A DNA stretch of 64,000 nt from Xylophilus ampelinus. GTDB taxonomy: Bacteria; Pseudomonadota; Gammaproteobacteria; Burkholderiales; Burkholderiaceae_C. Below, one piece after another: positions 38,315 to 46,776 of this stretch. Both the position numbers and the translations under genes were made by a program. A model generated the notes under the pieces. That model was not told where the DNA came from. It ran no database searches and saw nothing but the letters and a program-made list of their open reading frames with translations. Position 1 is the first letter of the stretch, and each line of letters begins with the position of its first letter. The stretch lies in assembly GCF_003217575.1 (NCBI RefSeq), contig NZ_QJTC01000006.1:62001-126000 (forward strand). Reading direction: 5' to 3'.

Positions 38315-38340
38315 AACGGCGTTCCTAGACGCCGTTTTCC
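38315..38340 (+). terminator. Rho-independent terminator after etfA
   Basis: aacggcgt-tcctag-acgccgtt followed by tt: an 8-base-pair stem and short T tail, 15 bases after the etfA stop. Confidence 0.6.
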
Positions 38341-38411
38341 ACCCGCCGGCCCTCCGCCATGACAATGCCCCGAGCGGCCGCCGGTCGCACGGGCGCAACC
38401 AGGACAAGCCC

Positions 38412-40232
38412 GTGAGCTACCAGGCACCCCTCCAAGACATGCTGTTCAACCTCGAGCACCTGGCGCAGATCGAGCAGATCGCCGCGCTGCCGGGCTTCGA
38501 GGATGCGGGCCTCGACACCGCACGCGCGGTGCTCGAGGAATGCGGCCGCTTCAACCACGACGTGGTCGCGCCGCTCAACCGTGTCGGCGACACCGACCCG
38601 TCGTTCTGGAAGAACGGCGCGGTCATCGCCACGCCCGGCTTCAAGGAGGCGTTCAGGCAGTACGCCGAGGGCGGTTGGCAGGGCTTGCAGCACCCGGCCG
38701 ACGTCGGCGGGCAGGGCTTGCCCAAGGCCATCGGCGCGGCCTGCGTCGAAATGCTCAACTCGGCCAACCTGAGCTTCGCGCTGTGCCCGCTGCTCTCCGA
38801 CGGCGCGATCGAGGCGCTGCTGACCGCCGGCAGCGAGCAGCTCAAGTCGGTCTACCTGGAGAAGCTGGTCGGCGGCCGATGGACCGGCACGATGAACCTG
38901 ACCGAGCCGCAGGCCGGCAGCGACCTGTCGCTGGTGCGCACCAAGGCGCAGCCGCAGGACGACGGCAGCTACAAGGTCTCGGGCACCAAGATCTACATCA
39001 CCTGGGGCGAGCACGACATGTCCGAGAACATCGTCCATCTGGTGCTGGCCCGGGTGGCCGGCGCGCCGGAGGGCGTCAAGGGCATCAGCCTGTTCGTCTG
39101 CCCCAAGTTCCTGGTCGAGGCAGACGGCAGCCTGGGCGCCCGCAACGACGTGCGGTGCATCAGCATCGAGCACAAGATGGGCATCAGGGCCAGCCCCACC
39201 GCGGTGCTGCAGTTCGGCGACGGCCTCGCGGCGAGCATTGCGGACAGCGCCGGGCCCGGTGCCGTGGGCTACCTGGTCGGCGAGGAGAACCGTGGCCTGG
39301 AGTACATGTTCATCATGATGAACGCGGCCCGCTTCGCCGTCGGCGTGCAGGGCGTGGCGGTGGCCGAGCGGGCCTACCAGAAGGCGGCGGCCTATGCCCG
39401 GGACCGGGTGCAGGGGCGTACGGTCGACGGCTCGCTGCCGCACAGCGCGACCATCGTCCACCACCCCGACGTGCGCCGCATGCTGATGACGATGCGCGCC
39501 TTCACCGAAGGCTGCCGCGCGATGGCGACCGCCGCCGCCGCCGCCCACGACGCCGCCCACCACGGCACCGACGCCGACAGCCGCGCGCAGCACCAGGCCT
39601 TCTACGAATTCCTGGTGCCGCTGGTCAAGGGCTTCTCGACCGAGATGAGCCTGGAGGTCACCTCCCTCGGCGTGCAGGTGCACGGCGGCATGGGCTTCAT
39701 CGAGGAAACCGGCGCCGCGCAGTACTACCGCGACGCCAGGATCCTCACCATCTACGAAGGCACCACCGCGATCCAGGCCAACGACCTGGTCGGCCGCAAG
39801 ACGGCGCGCGACGGAGGCCGCACCGCCCGCGCCATCGCGGCCCGGATCGAGCAGACCGAGGCCGCGCTGGCCGCCCGCGCCAGCGACGCCGCGGCCGAGG
39901 TGCTGCGCCACCTGCACGCGGCGCGCCTGGCCTACCTGGACGTAGTCGGCTTCGTGGTCGACAACGCCCGCGCCACGCCCAACGAGGTCTTCGCCGGCTC
40001 GGTGCCCTACCTGATGCTGGCCGGCAACCTGGTCGCCGGCTGGCAGCTGGCGCGCGCGCTGTTGGTGGCCGAGGACGGTCTCGCCCGGGACGAGAACACC
40101 GCCTTCGTGCGGGCGAAGATCGCCACCGCGCGTTTCTACGCCGGCCACATCCTCACCCGCGCGCCGGGCCTGCGCGACAGCATCGTCGACGGCGCGGCCA
40201 GCGTGTTGGCGATGCCGCTCGATGCATTCTGA
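38412..40232 (+). CDS. Acyl-CoA dehydrogenase (long form with C-terminal domain, DmdC-like)
   Basis: FAD-dependent dehydrogenase, 606 residues, longer than the usual 380-400 because of an N-terminal segment (about 1-70) and a C-terminal domain (about 470-600). Core motifs: MNLTEPQAGSDLS, YKVSGTKIYITWGEHDM, GMGFIEETGAAQYYRDARI and the catalytic Glu in IYEGTTAIQANDL. This subfamily is annotated as 3-methylmercaptopropionyl-CoA or medium/long acyl-CoA dehydrogenase; which substrate applies is unknown. Next to etfBA, its electron acceptor. A dispersed repeat follows. Confidence 0.92.
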   Translation: MSYQAPLQDMLFNLEHLAQIEQIAALPGFEDAGLDTARAVLEECGRFNHDVVAPLNRVGDTDPSFWKNGAVIATPGFKEAFRQYAEGGWQGLQHPADVGGQGLPKAIGAACVEMLNSANLSFALCPLLSDGAIEALLTAGSEQLKSVYLEKLVGGRWTGTMNLTEPQAGSDLSLVRTKAQPQDDGSYKVSGTKIYITWGEHDMSENIVHLVLARVAGAPEGVKGISLFVCPKFLVEADGSLGARNDVRCISIEHKMGIRASPTAVLQFGDGLAASIADSAGPGAVGYLVGEENRGLEYMFIMMNAARFAVGVQGVAVAERAYQKAAAYARDRVQGRTVDGSLPHSATIVHHPDVRRMLMTMRAFTEGCRAMATAAAAAHDAAHHGTDADSRAQHQAFYEFLVPLVKGFSTEMSLEVTSLGVQVHGGMGFIEETGAAQYYRDARILTIYEGTTAIQANDLVGRKTARDGGRTARAIAARIEQTEAALAARASDAAAEVLRHLHAARLAYLDVVGFVVDNARATPNEVFAGSVPYLMLAGNLVAGWQLARALLVAEDGLARDENTAFVRAKIATARFYAGHILTRAPGLRDSIVDGAASVLAMPLDAF

Positions 40233-40241
40233 TCGGCAGAT

Positions 40242-40300
40242 GCTATAAAAAACATAGCTGGTGGTCGGTGCCGCATGCCGGCTGCAGCCCTTTTTTATCC
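40242..40300 (+). repeat. Dispersed intergenic repeat, copy 3
   Basis: gctataaaaaacatagc core, then gtggtcggtgccgcatgccggctgcagccc and a ttttttat tail. Between the acyl-CoA dehydrogenase and nitronate monooxygenase genes, 14 bases before the latter's start. Confidence 0.75.
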
Positions 40301-40313
40301 ATAAAAGAGACCC

Positions 40314-41267
40314 ATGCCCCACATTCCCGCGCCCCTCGACCGCCTGACGCTGCCCGTCATCGCCTCGCCGCTGTTCATCATCAGCAATCCGCAGCTGGTG
40401 ATCGCCCAGTGCACCGCGGGCGTGGTCGGCGCGATGCCCGCCCTCAACGCCCGCCCGGCGGCGCAGCTCGACGACTGGCTGGCCGAGATCACCGAGGGCC
40501 TCGCCGCCTGGGACCGCGCCCATCCCCACCGGCCCGCCGCGCCGTTCGCGATCAACCAGATCGTGCATAAGAGCAACGACCGGCTCGACCACGACATGGA
40601 ACTGGTCGCCAGGTACAAGGTGCCGCTGGTCATCACCTCTTTGGGCGCTCGTACCGACGTGAACGAGGCGATCCACGCCTACGGCGGCGTGGTGATGCAC
40701 GACGTCATCAACAACGCCTTCGCCCACAAGGCGATCGAGAAGGGCGCCGACGGCCTGATCGCGGTGGCGGCCGGCGCCGGCGGCCACGCGGGGGTGAAGA
40801 GCCCGTTCGCCCTGGTCCAGGAGATCCGCCAGTGGTTCGACGGCCCGGTGGCGCTCAGCGGCGCCATCGCCACCGGCGGCGCGGTGTTGGCGGCCCAGGC
40901 GATGGGCGCCGACTTCGCCTACATCGGCTCGGCCTTCATCGCGACCGACGAGGCGCGCGCCAGCGACGCCTACAAGCAGGCGATCGTCGACGGCGACTCG
41001 GACGACGTGGTCTACAGCAACCTCTTCACCGGCGTGCACGGCAACTACCTGGCGCCCTCGATCGTGGCCGCCGGCCTCGACCCCGCCAACCTGCCGCAGA
41101 GCGACCCGAGCAAGATGAACTTCGGCGGCGATGCGAAGAAGGCCTGGAAGGACATCTGGGGCTGCGGCCAGGGCATCGGCGCGGTCGACAAGGTAGTGCC
41201 CGCCGCCGAGCTGGTCGCGCGGCTGCGCAGCGAGTACCAGGCCGCCCGCGGCCGGTTGCTGGGCTAG
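40314..41267 (+). CDS. Nitronate monooxygenase family protein (FMN-dependent)
   Basis: TIM-barrel flavoenzyme related to 2-nitropropane dioxygenase, 317 residues. PVIASPLFIISNPQLV opens the barrel; VVMHDVINNAFAHKAIEKG, AAGAGGHAG (catalytic His region) and SGAIATGGAVLAAQAMGADF (phosphate site) follow. Members oxidise propionate-3-nitronate and similar toxins, some of plant or fungal origin. Its place after an acyl-CoA dehydrogenase could equally point to a reductase-like role. Cytoplasmic. Confidence 0.9.
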   Translation: MPHIPAPLDRLTLPVIASPLFIISNPQLVIAQCTAGVVGAMPALNARPAAQLDDWLAEITEGLAAWDRAHPHRPAAPFAINQIVHKSNDRLDHDMELVARYKVPLVITSLGARTDVNEAIHAYGGVVMHDVINNAFAHKAIEKGADGLIAVAAGAGGHAGVKSPFALVQEIRQWFDGPVALSGAIATGGAVLAAQAMGADFAYIGSAFIATDEARASDAYKQAIVDGDSDDVVYSNLFTGVHGNYLAPSIVAAGLDPANLPQSDPSKMNFGGDAKKAWKDIWGCGQGIGAVDKVVPAAELVARLRSEYQAARGRLLG

Positions 41268-41349
41268 TCGCCCACGCAGCTCGTCACCCGTTTGCGCCGC
41301 GCGGCGTCCCGCACGCCGGCATCCTCTTATCCCGTCAGATCCGTTTCCC

Positions 41350-42540
41350 ATGACTTCATCCGTTTTTCGCACCGCGCTCGTGCTCGGCCTGCTCTCGGCC
41401 ATCGGCCCGTTCGCGATCGACATGTACCTGCCGGCACTGCCCTCCATCGGCCAGGCGCTGGGGGCCGACGCCGGCGCGGTGCAGATGAGCCTGATGGCGT
41501 TCTTCATCTCGCTCGGCCTGGGTCAGATCGTCTACGGGCCGGTTTCCGACATGGTCGGCCGCCGCGCGCCGCTGGTGGTGGGCCTGATGCTGTTCGGCGC
41601 CGGCAGCGTCGGTTGCGCGCTGGCCACCGACGTGCACACGCTGATCGGCTTTCGCTTCCTGCAGGGCCTGGGCGCCTGCGCCGGCATGGTGGTGCCCCGC
41701 GCCGTGGTGCGCGACCTGCACACCGGCCCCGACGCGGCACGGCTGATGTCGCTGCTGATGCTGGTCTTCAGCGTCTCGCCGATCCTGGCGCCGCTCACCG
41801 GCAGCCTGCTGATCGAGGCGGCCGGCTGGCGCGCGGTGTTCTGGGCGGTGACCGCCGCGGCCATCGCCGGCCTGGCGCTGATCGCCACCGGCCTGCCCGA
41901 GACCCGGCCGCCCGCCCAGCGGGTGGAGAGCAGCGTCGGCAGCGCCCTGGCCGCATACGGCCTGCTGCTGCGCGATACGCACTTCCTGGGGCTGGTGTTC
42001 ATCGGCGCCTTCGGCATCTCGGGCTTCTTCGCATACCTGGCCAACTCGTCCTTCGTGCTGATCGAGCACTACGGCCTGAGCCCGCGGATGTACAGCATCG
42101 CCTTCTCGGTGAACGCGGTGTCGTTCATCGGCGCGTCGCAGTTCACCGGCCGGCTGACGGCCCGCTTCGGCCTGGTACCGGTGGTGCGATTCGCCGTGGC
42201 CGGCTATGCGGCCACGATGCTGGCGGGCTTGGCGGTGCACTTGGCGGGTGTCGACCACCTGTTGGTGATGGCCGCGCTGCTTTTCGTCGGCTACGGGTTC
42301 CTGGGCCTGGTGGTGCCCACCACCGCGGTGCTGGCGCTGGACGCCCACGGCAGCATCGCCGGCACCGCCTCGGCGCTGATGGGCACCCTGCAGTTCGCGA
42401 CCGGCGCGGTGGTGATCGCGGTGGTGGGGCTGTTCGTGGACGGTACGGCGCGGCCGATGCTGGCAGGTATCGCTGCCTGTGCCGTGCTGGCGGCGGTGGT
42501 GGCACGGTGCACTTTGTCGAGGACCGCCGCGGACCGATAG
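41350..42540 (+). CDS. Bcr/CflA-family MFS drug efflux transporter
   Basis: Inner-membrane exporter, 396 residues, 12 membrane segments. IGPFAIDMYLPALPSI opens segment 1 as in all Bcr/CflA proteins; GQIVYGPVSDMVGRRAPLVVG is the MFS motif A between segments 2 and 3; LGACAGMVVPRAVVRDLH lies in segment 4. Substrates in the family include bicyclomycin, chloramphenicol and cysteine. Single gene; the lower-GC effector island starts right after it. Confidence 0.92.
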   Translation: MTSSVFRTALVLGLLSAIGPFAIDMYLPALPSIGQALGADAGAVQMSLMAFFISLGLGQIVYGPVSDMVGRRAPLVVGLMLFGAGSVGCALATDVHTLIGFRFLQGLGACAGMVVPRAVVRDLHTGPDAARLMSLLMLVFSVSPILAPLTGSLLIEAAGWRAVFWAVTAAAIAGLALIATGLPETRPPAQRVESSVGSALAAYGLLLRDTHFLGLVFIGAFGISGFFAYLANSSFVLIEHYGLSPRMYSIAFSVNAVSFIGASQFTGRLTARFGLVPVVRFAVAGYAATMLAGLAVHLAGVDHLLVMAALLFVGYGFLGLVVPTTAVLALDAHGSIAGTASALMGTLQFATGAVVIAVVGLFVDGTARPMLAGIAACAVLAAVVARCTLSRTAADR

Positions 42541-42703
42541 GCCGCGCCGAATGGCGCAGGCGCGGACGGCACGACCGCTGCCCCGAGCCCGACGATCTGC
42601 GTGCCGCGCGGGTCGTCCCACGGCGAGCGGCATATCGGCGATCCGTTCCCTGCATTCGCTTGCCGAGGGGCCGTGCCGCACACAACGGGTTTCATTCTGG
42701 TTT

Positions 42704-42728
42704 TTCGCATTCCGGCGCGGCGATTCGC
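42704..42728 (+). promoter_or_regulatory. Perfect PIP box upstream of first MGN-type effector candidate
   Basis: TTCGC (42704-42708), 15 bases, TTCGC (42724-42728): the HrpX-binding consensus. It ends 63 bases before the ATG. A cataaa -10-like element (about 42757-42762) sits 28-30 bases downstream, within the normal distance for PIP-box promoters. Confidence 0.85.
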
Positions 42729-42791
42729 ACACCGGCATTACCTGGCGGTTTTATCCCATAAAAAACTTCTTTTGATCGAAAGGAGTTTTTT

Positions 42792-43256
42792 ATGGGAAAC
42801 ATATGTGCAGGAGGCGTGTCTTCCAATGTCCGTTCGCCGACTGGCCTATCCGATATATCCCAGGATACGGTGCTGGGCGGTTCGAATTCGATGCCCGGGC
42901 GTGGAGGCCCTCTTCGAAATCTTCGCCGCCGAACGGTGAACTCGCCAGAGCTTGATACGGAAAATCTCCTTGCAAGGGCCGACGCGTTATATAACGTCGT
43001 GAACCAACTTCTAACCCGTGGAAATAGCATGGTGGCGAGCCCCGAGCTGGCGCTGATTTTAGGCCCTGCGTATGAGTTGCAGGGTGAAATCGCGGCGGCG
43101 CGGGTCATGGGTCTGAACGAAAATGATCTGAATATATTAACCCTGAGAGCAGATGACCTTCGAGAGCAAATGGCGGCATTCGAACGCACACCTCCCGATA
43201 GCGGAAGGTCGTCGCCCGAATGGGATTCGATTGAATATCCTGCCACAGGTCGTTGA
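42792..43256 (+). CDS. Small candidate type III effector with N-myristoylation-like start (paralogue 1)
   Basis: 154 residues behind aaggag. The start MGNICAGG matches the host N-myristoylation/palmitoylation signal (Gly2, Cys5) used by effectors such as AvrPto, which also begins MGNIC. The rest shows no clear similarity to AvrPto. No Sec signal; the first 50 residues are Ser/Gly/Asn-rich, the middle is helical, and the end reads WDSIEYPATGR. A perfect PIP box lies upstream. Local G+C is lower than in flanking genes, suggesting acquisition. Its C-terminal 60 residues resemble those of the next gene (AYELQ/AYRLQ, LNEN/MNEN, IEYP/FEYP), so the two are diverged tandem copies. Function not known. 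Confidence 0.75.
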   Translation: MGNICAGGVSSNVRSPTGLSDISQDTVLGGSNSMPGRGGPLRNLRRRTVNSPELDTENLLARADALYNVVNQLLTRGNSMVASPELALILGPAYELQGEIAAARVMGLNENDLNILTLRADDLREQMAAFERTPPDSGRSSPEWDSIEYPATGR

Positions 43257-43317
43257 TCGGATCCACGATCCTGGCGCAGATCGTAGCGCGGGTCTTGCGC
43301 ACAGGTTTCGGTCTTGT

Positions 43318-43342
43318 TTCGAATTCTGCCACGGCGCTTCGC
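43318..43342 (+). promoter_or_regulatory. Imperfect PIP box upstream of second MGN-type effector candidate
   Basis: TTCGA (43318-43322), 15 bases, TTCGC (43338-43342): one base off the TTCGB consensus with correct spacing. It ends 63 bases before the ATG, exactly as for paralogue 1, and an ataaaaa tract occurs at the same distance in both. Confidence 0.65.
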
Positions 43343-43405
43343 AGGCCGGCACGTCGTGGTACCGCTCGCTTGATAAAAATACGCCTTCAGCGAAGGGAGT
43401 GCTCA

Positions 43406-43888
43406 ATGGGAAATATGCGTACAGGGTGTTTGTCCGGCAGCACTTTCTCGCTGCGTGCGCGATCCGATGTAGCCGGACGTACCGTATCTAATGCTTCAAC
43501 CGCGATGCGCGCAGGTAGAGGTTTTCTTCAAGACTTCAGCCGTCGCGGAGTGGCTTTGGAAAGCATCGATGCCACGGAAAACGAAACTTTCGTCAATGTG
43601 ATCGGGCTTCTGAGCCGCGCCCTTCGTCTGGAACAGAGTTCAGTGCTGGATGAATGGAGAAGCCGGGCATACAGGCTGCAAGATGAACTCGTGGAGGCAC
43701 TGGCCGGGGGAATGAACGAAAATGCCTCGCATGAATTTCGCCAAAGAGAAAATTCGCTCCGATACGAACTGGAAATTCACGAGCGCCTGTTTTCCGATGG
43801 CGAGCCCTCGTACATCGATTTCGACGTCTTCGAGTATCCTGGTGCATCCGGCCGCCTCGGTGCGACACGCGCGAACGCAGGCTGTTGA
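43406..43888 (+). CDS. Small candidate type III effector (paralogue 2)
   Basis: 160 residues behind gaaggga. It starts MGNMRTGC: Gly2 is kept for possible N-myristoylation and a Cys is at position 8. No signal peptide; a Ser/Arg/Ala-rich first 50 residues, helical middle, and a C-terminal part that aligns with paralogue 1 (AYRLQDELVEALAGGMNEN, then FDVFEYPGASGR), extended by 12 residues. An imperfect PIP box at the same distance as in paralogue 1 suggests the promoter was duplicated with the gene. Same low-GC island. A longer in-frame reading from 43253 would start above the PIP box and was rejected. Confidence 0.72.
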   Translation: MGNMRTGCLSGSTFSLRARSDVAGRTVSNASTAMRAGRGFLQDFSRRGVALESIDATENETFVNVIGLLSRALRLEQSSVLDEWRSRAYRLQDELVEALAGGMNENASHEFRQRENSLRYELEIHERLFSDGEPSYIDFDVFEYPGASGRLGATRANAGC

Positions 43889-44019
43889 TCTGCATCGGTC
43901 CGGTGCTTCGGCCGGCCCGCATCCGGTTAGGCAGGGCCCGGTGCGCACGCATGCCACTCTCGGGCGCGAACAGCACAGCGGCGCAGGGTGCTTTATATTT
44001 GAACAGCAGCCGAGCCGCC

Positions 44020-45108
44020 ATGTCCGACGTCACCATCCCCCTCCATGCCCTCAAGGGCCGCGGCGCGGCCACGCGGATCGCGCACCGGTTCGAATCGGCC
44101 GAACGCGATGCCTACGACGACGGCTGGGGCTCGATCGACGCGCTCGAGGCCGACCGGCCCGCGCAGTCGCCGACGGAGGTGCGCTTCGAGGACTGCAAGA
44201 GCGCGATCAGCCGCAACGACTCCCCCGACATCCCGTTCGACGCGTCGCTCAATCCGTACCGCGGCTGCGAGCACGGCTGCATCTACTGTTTCGCCCGGCC
44301 CACGCACAGCTACCTCAACCTGTCGCCGGGCCTGGATTTCGAAACCAAGATCATCGCCAAGCGCAACCTGGCCGCGGTGCTGCGCCAGGAGATCGCACGG
44401 CCCGGCTACCGGCCGAGCCACATCGCGATCGGCACCGCGACCGATTGCTACCAGCCGGTGGAGCGCGAGCTGCGGCTGACCCGCGCGGCGATCGCGGTGC
44501 TGCACGAGGCCCGCCACCCGTTCGGCCTGGTGACCAAGTCGAGCGCGGTCGAGGCCGACATCGACCTGCTGGGCGCCGCCGCCGCGGAGAACCGGGCGGC
44601 GGTCTACATCACCATCACTACGCTGGACGCCCGGCTGACCCGCATCCTGGAGCCGCGCGCCGCCGCCCCGCACCGCCGGCTGCGCACGATCCGCACGCTG
44701 GTCGCGGCCGGCATTCCGGTGGGGGTGAGCGTGGCGCCGCAGATTCCGTTCATCACCGAGGACATGGAGCAGGTGCTGGCCGCCGCACGCGAGGCCGGCG
44801 CGCAGAGCGCGTTCTACACCGTGGTGCGGCTGCCCTGGGAGGTGGCGCCGCTGTTCAAGCAGTGGCTGCAGGTGCACTACCCCGACCGCGCCGCACGGGT
44901 CATGGCCCGCATCCAGGACATGCGCGGCGGCAAGGACTACGACGCGGATTTCGCCACCCGGATGAAGGGCGGCGGCCTCTGGGCCGACCTGATTCGCCAA
45001 CGCTTCGAGAAGGCCACCCACCGGCTTGGCTTCAGCCGCCAGCGCATCGCGCTGGACATCCAGCAGTTTCGCCCGCCGGGGCCGCAAGGGCAGGGCAGCC
45101 TGTTCTGA
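44020..45108 (+). CDS. PA0069-family radical SAM protein
   Basis: Iron-sulfur radical SAM enzyme of unknown reaction, 362 residues. The cluster motif is GCEHGCIYCFARPTHSY (C-x3-C-x2-C), followed by IAIGTATDCYQPVE and SVAPQIPFITED. It is related to spore photoproduct lyase-like/SplB proteins by the wider family. Start MSDVTIPLHALKGRG at 44020 is chosen because earlier codons lack conservation. Its G/C-rich codon use returns to that of the core chromosome, marking the right edge of the effector island. Confidence 0.88.
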   Translation: MSDVTIPLHALKGRGAATRIAHRFESAERDAYDDGWGSIDALEADRPAQSPTEVRFEDCKSAISRNDSPDIPFDASLNPYRGCEHGCIYCFARPTHSYLNLSPGLDFETKIIAKRNLAAVLRQEIARPGYRPSHIAIGTATDCYQPVERELRLTRAAIAVLHEARHPFGLVTKSSAVEADIDLLGAAAAENRAAVYITITTLDARLTRILEPRAAAPHRRLRTIRTLVAAGIPVGVSVAPQIPFITEDMEQVLAAAREAGAQSAFYTVVRLPWEVAPLFKQWLQVHYPDRAARVMARIQDMRGGKDYDADFATRMKGGGLWADLIRQRFEKATHRLGFSRQRIALDIQQFRPPGPQGQGSLF

Positions 45109-45139
45109 TGACGCTGCGGCCCGCAGATGTCGGCCCGCT

Positions 45140-45190
45140 AATCCGTAAGCCTTTGCGGAACGCCGGCCGTCAACTATTAAAAAAATAGCG
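45140..45190 (-). repeat. Dispersed intergenic repeat, partial copy 4
   Basis: Reverse-strand core gctatttttttaatag followed by ttgacggccggcgttccgc. The G/C arm is shorter than in other copies. It lies in the 252-base gap 45109-45360, whose remaining bases (to 45360) show an open reverse-strand frame I cannot assign. Confidence 0.5.
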
Positions 45191-45360
45191 AATCGGCTGC
45201 CGATCCTACGGCTGTCCCGCGCGATGCGCACCGCCGGCAGAGCCAGCACGCGGCCCATGATGGCGCGCCGCGTCCGCAGCAGCCAGCCTTCGCTGTGCGA
45301 CAGGGCGCGGGTGATGCCGGCGGCGCCCGGCGCGCGCTGCATGCTGCCCGGCATCCGCCC

Positions 45361-45891
45361 TCAGCGTCTTCGCTTGCGCGCCACGGCGACCGACCGGGGC
45401 GGCAGACCCAGTGCGGCGCGTGCCAGTGCATCCGCCTCCGCGTTGCGGTGGCAGGGAATCCAACGCAGGTCGGCCGGGGCGAAGGCGGCGAGGCGCGTGC
45501 GGGCGTCGGCGAACGCGTCTGCCAGGTGCGCGATGGGGGCGGGAGCCGCAGGCCCCAGGTGCGCCACCACGGTGCCACTGTCGGTGTGGATGCGCACGGC
45601 CGTGGCACCATGGGCGCGGGCTTCGTCCAGCGCGGCGATCAAGGCGCGCAGCTCGGCTTCATTGTTGCAGCCGGTGCCGGGTGCCAGGCGCGAGAGAGTG
45701 TGCCGCTCGCCGTCGGGCGCGACCAGCACCGCGCCCAGGCCCATCCGGCCGGGGTTGGGCATCGCGCTGCCGTCGCAGTGGAGGGTCCACCAGAGCGGGG
45801 CGCCCGCTGGGTGTACCGCCGCCGTGTCGTGAGACACGATGGCCGTCGAAGGCGTTCGCAGGCCGGCCGGGTCGGCCGCGGGTGCCGCCAC
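45361..45891 (-). CDS. RNase HI-like domain protein
   Basis: Probable ribonuclease H-fold enzyme, 176 residues. Acidic active-site positions are visible: Asp in LHCDGSAMPNPGRMG, Glu in TGCNNEAELRALIAAL, Asp in VRIHTDSGTVV and Asp in CHRNAEADALARAA. The first 35 residues are variable. It matches the reverse-transcriptase-like RNase H group rather than canonical RnhA (which has a basic loop). It follows the formaldehyde operon by four bases, so it may be co-transcribed. Confidence 0.82.
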   Translation of the reverse strand: MAAPAADPAGLRTPSTAIVSHDTAAVHPAGAPLWWTLHCDGSAMPNPGRMGLGAVLVAPDGERHTLSRLAPGTGCNNEAELRALIAALDEARAHGATAVRIHTDSGTVVAHLGPAAPAPIAHLADAFADARTRLAAFAPADLRWIPCHRNAEADALARAALGLPPRSVAVARKRRR

Positions 45892-45894
45892 CGC

Positions 45895-46776
45895 TCAGCC
45901 GCAGAGCGTCGCCGCGTGGTGCGCCAGGTGGTCGTCGACGAAGGTCGAGACGAAGTAGTAGCCGTGGTCGTACCCCGCGTGTCGGCGCAGCGTCAGCGGT
46001 TGCGCGACCTGGGCGCAGGCGACCTCGAACAGCTCGGGGCGCAACTGCTGCTGGTGCAGGAATTTGTCGTCCAGGCCCTGGTCCACCAGGATGCCCTGCG
46101 GGTACGGTGCCACCGACAGCCCCTGCATCAGCGCGCTGGCGTCGTGCGCGGCCCAGGTGCTGCGGTCGGCGCCCAGGTAGCCGACGAAGGCCTTCTCGCC
46201 CCAGGCGCATTGGGTGGGCGCGGCGATGGGGGCGAAGGCGGATACCGAGCGGAAGCGGCCCGGGTGCCGCAGCGCCAGCGTCAGCGCGCCATGGCCGCCC
46301 ATCGAATGGCCGAAGATGCCCAGCTTGTCGGCCGCCATCGGCAGCGCGGCCTGCAGCAGCGGCAGCAGCTCGTCGAGCAGGTAGCTCTCCATCCGCCAAT
46401 GAAAGGCCCACGGCGCTTCGGTCGCATCCAGGTAGAAGCCTGCGCCGACGCCGAAATCCCAGCTGTCGGCCTCGCCCGGCACCTGGGCGCCGCGCGGGCT
46501 GGTGTCGGGCGCGATCAGGGCCAGGCCCAGTTCGGCGGCACGGCGCTGGGCACCGGCCTTGGTGGGGAAAGTCTCTTCGTTGCAGGTCAGGCCGGCCAGG
46601 TAGACCACCGCGGGCACAGGCCCGTGCCGCGCCGCCGGCGGCAGGAAGACCGAGAAGCGCATCGGCAGGCCGACGGTGCCGGAGGCGTGCTCGTAGAAGC
46701 TCTGGGTGCCGTCGAAGCAGCGGTGCGCCGAGCGCAGGGTGAAGGCGGCGGTGCCGGTGTCGGTGGTGTCGGTCAT
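45895..46776 (-). CDS. fghA: S-formylglutathione hydrolase
   Basis: Esterase of the glutathione-dependent formaldehyde pathway: hydrolyses S-formylglutathione to formate and glutathione. 293 residues, cytoplasmic. Motifs: VVYLAGLTCNEETFPTKAGAQ, the nucleophile elbow GIFGHSMGGHGAL, and the His in AGYDHGYYFVSTF. Its start overlaps the stop of the alpha/beta hydrolase gene (ATGA), and the dehydrogenase of the pathway lies at the head of the same operon. Confidence 0.95.
   Translation of the reverse strand: MTDTTDTGTAAFTLRSAHRCFDGTQSFYEHASGTVGLPMRFSVFLPPAARHGPVPAVVYLAGLTCNEETFPTKAGAQRRAAELGLALIAPDTSPRGAQVPGEADSWDFGVGAGFYLDATEAPWAFHWRMESYLLDELLPLLQAALPMAADKLGIFGHSMGGHGALTLALRHPGRFRSVSAFAPIAAPTQCAWGEKAFVGYLGADRSTWAAHDASALMQGLSVAPYPQGILVDQGLDDKFLHQQQLRPELFEVACAQVAQPLTLRRHAGYDHGYYFVSTFVDDHLAHHAATLCG

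Noticed and set aside
38325-41507. Long reverse-strand frame antisense to the acyl-CoA dehydrogenase and nitronate monooxygenase genes
   Set aside because: Same codon-bias artefact; the forward genes carry all expected motifs.
42792-42830. Identification of the first small effector candidate as AvrPto
   Set aside because: Only the first eight residues (myristoylation-type start) agree; the body does not, so the name would be unsupported.
45191-45360. Reverse-strand open frame (45177-45354) as a gene
   Set aside because: No ribosome site, no recognisable motifs and an Arg-rich composition typical of shadow frames; may be a gene remnant but cannot be supported.
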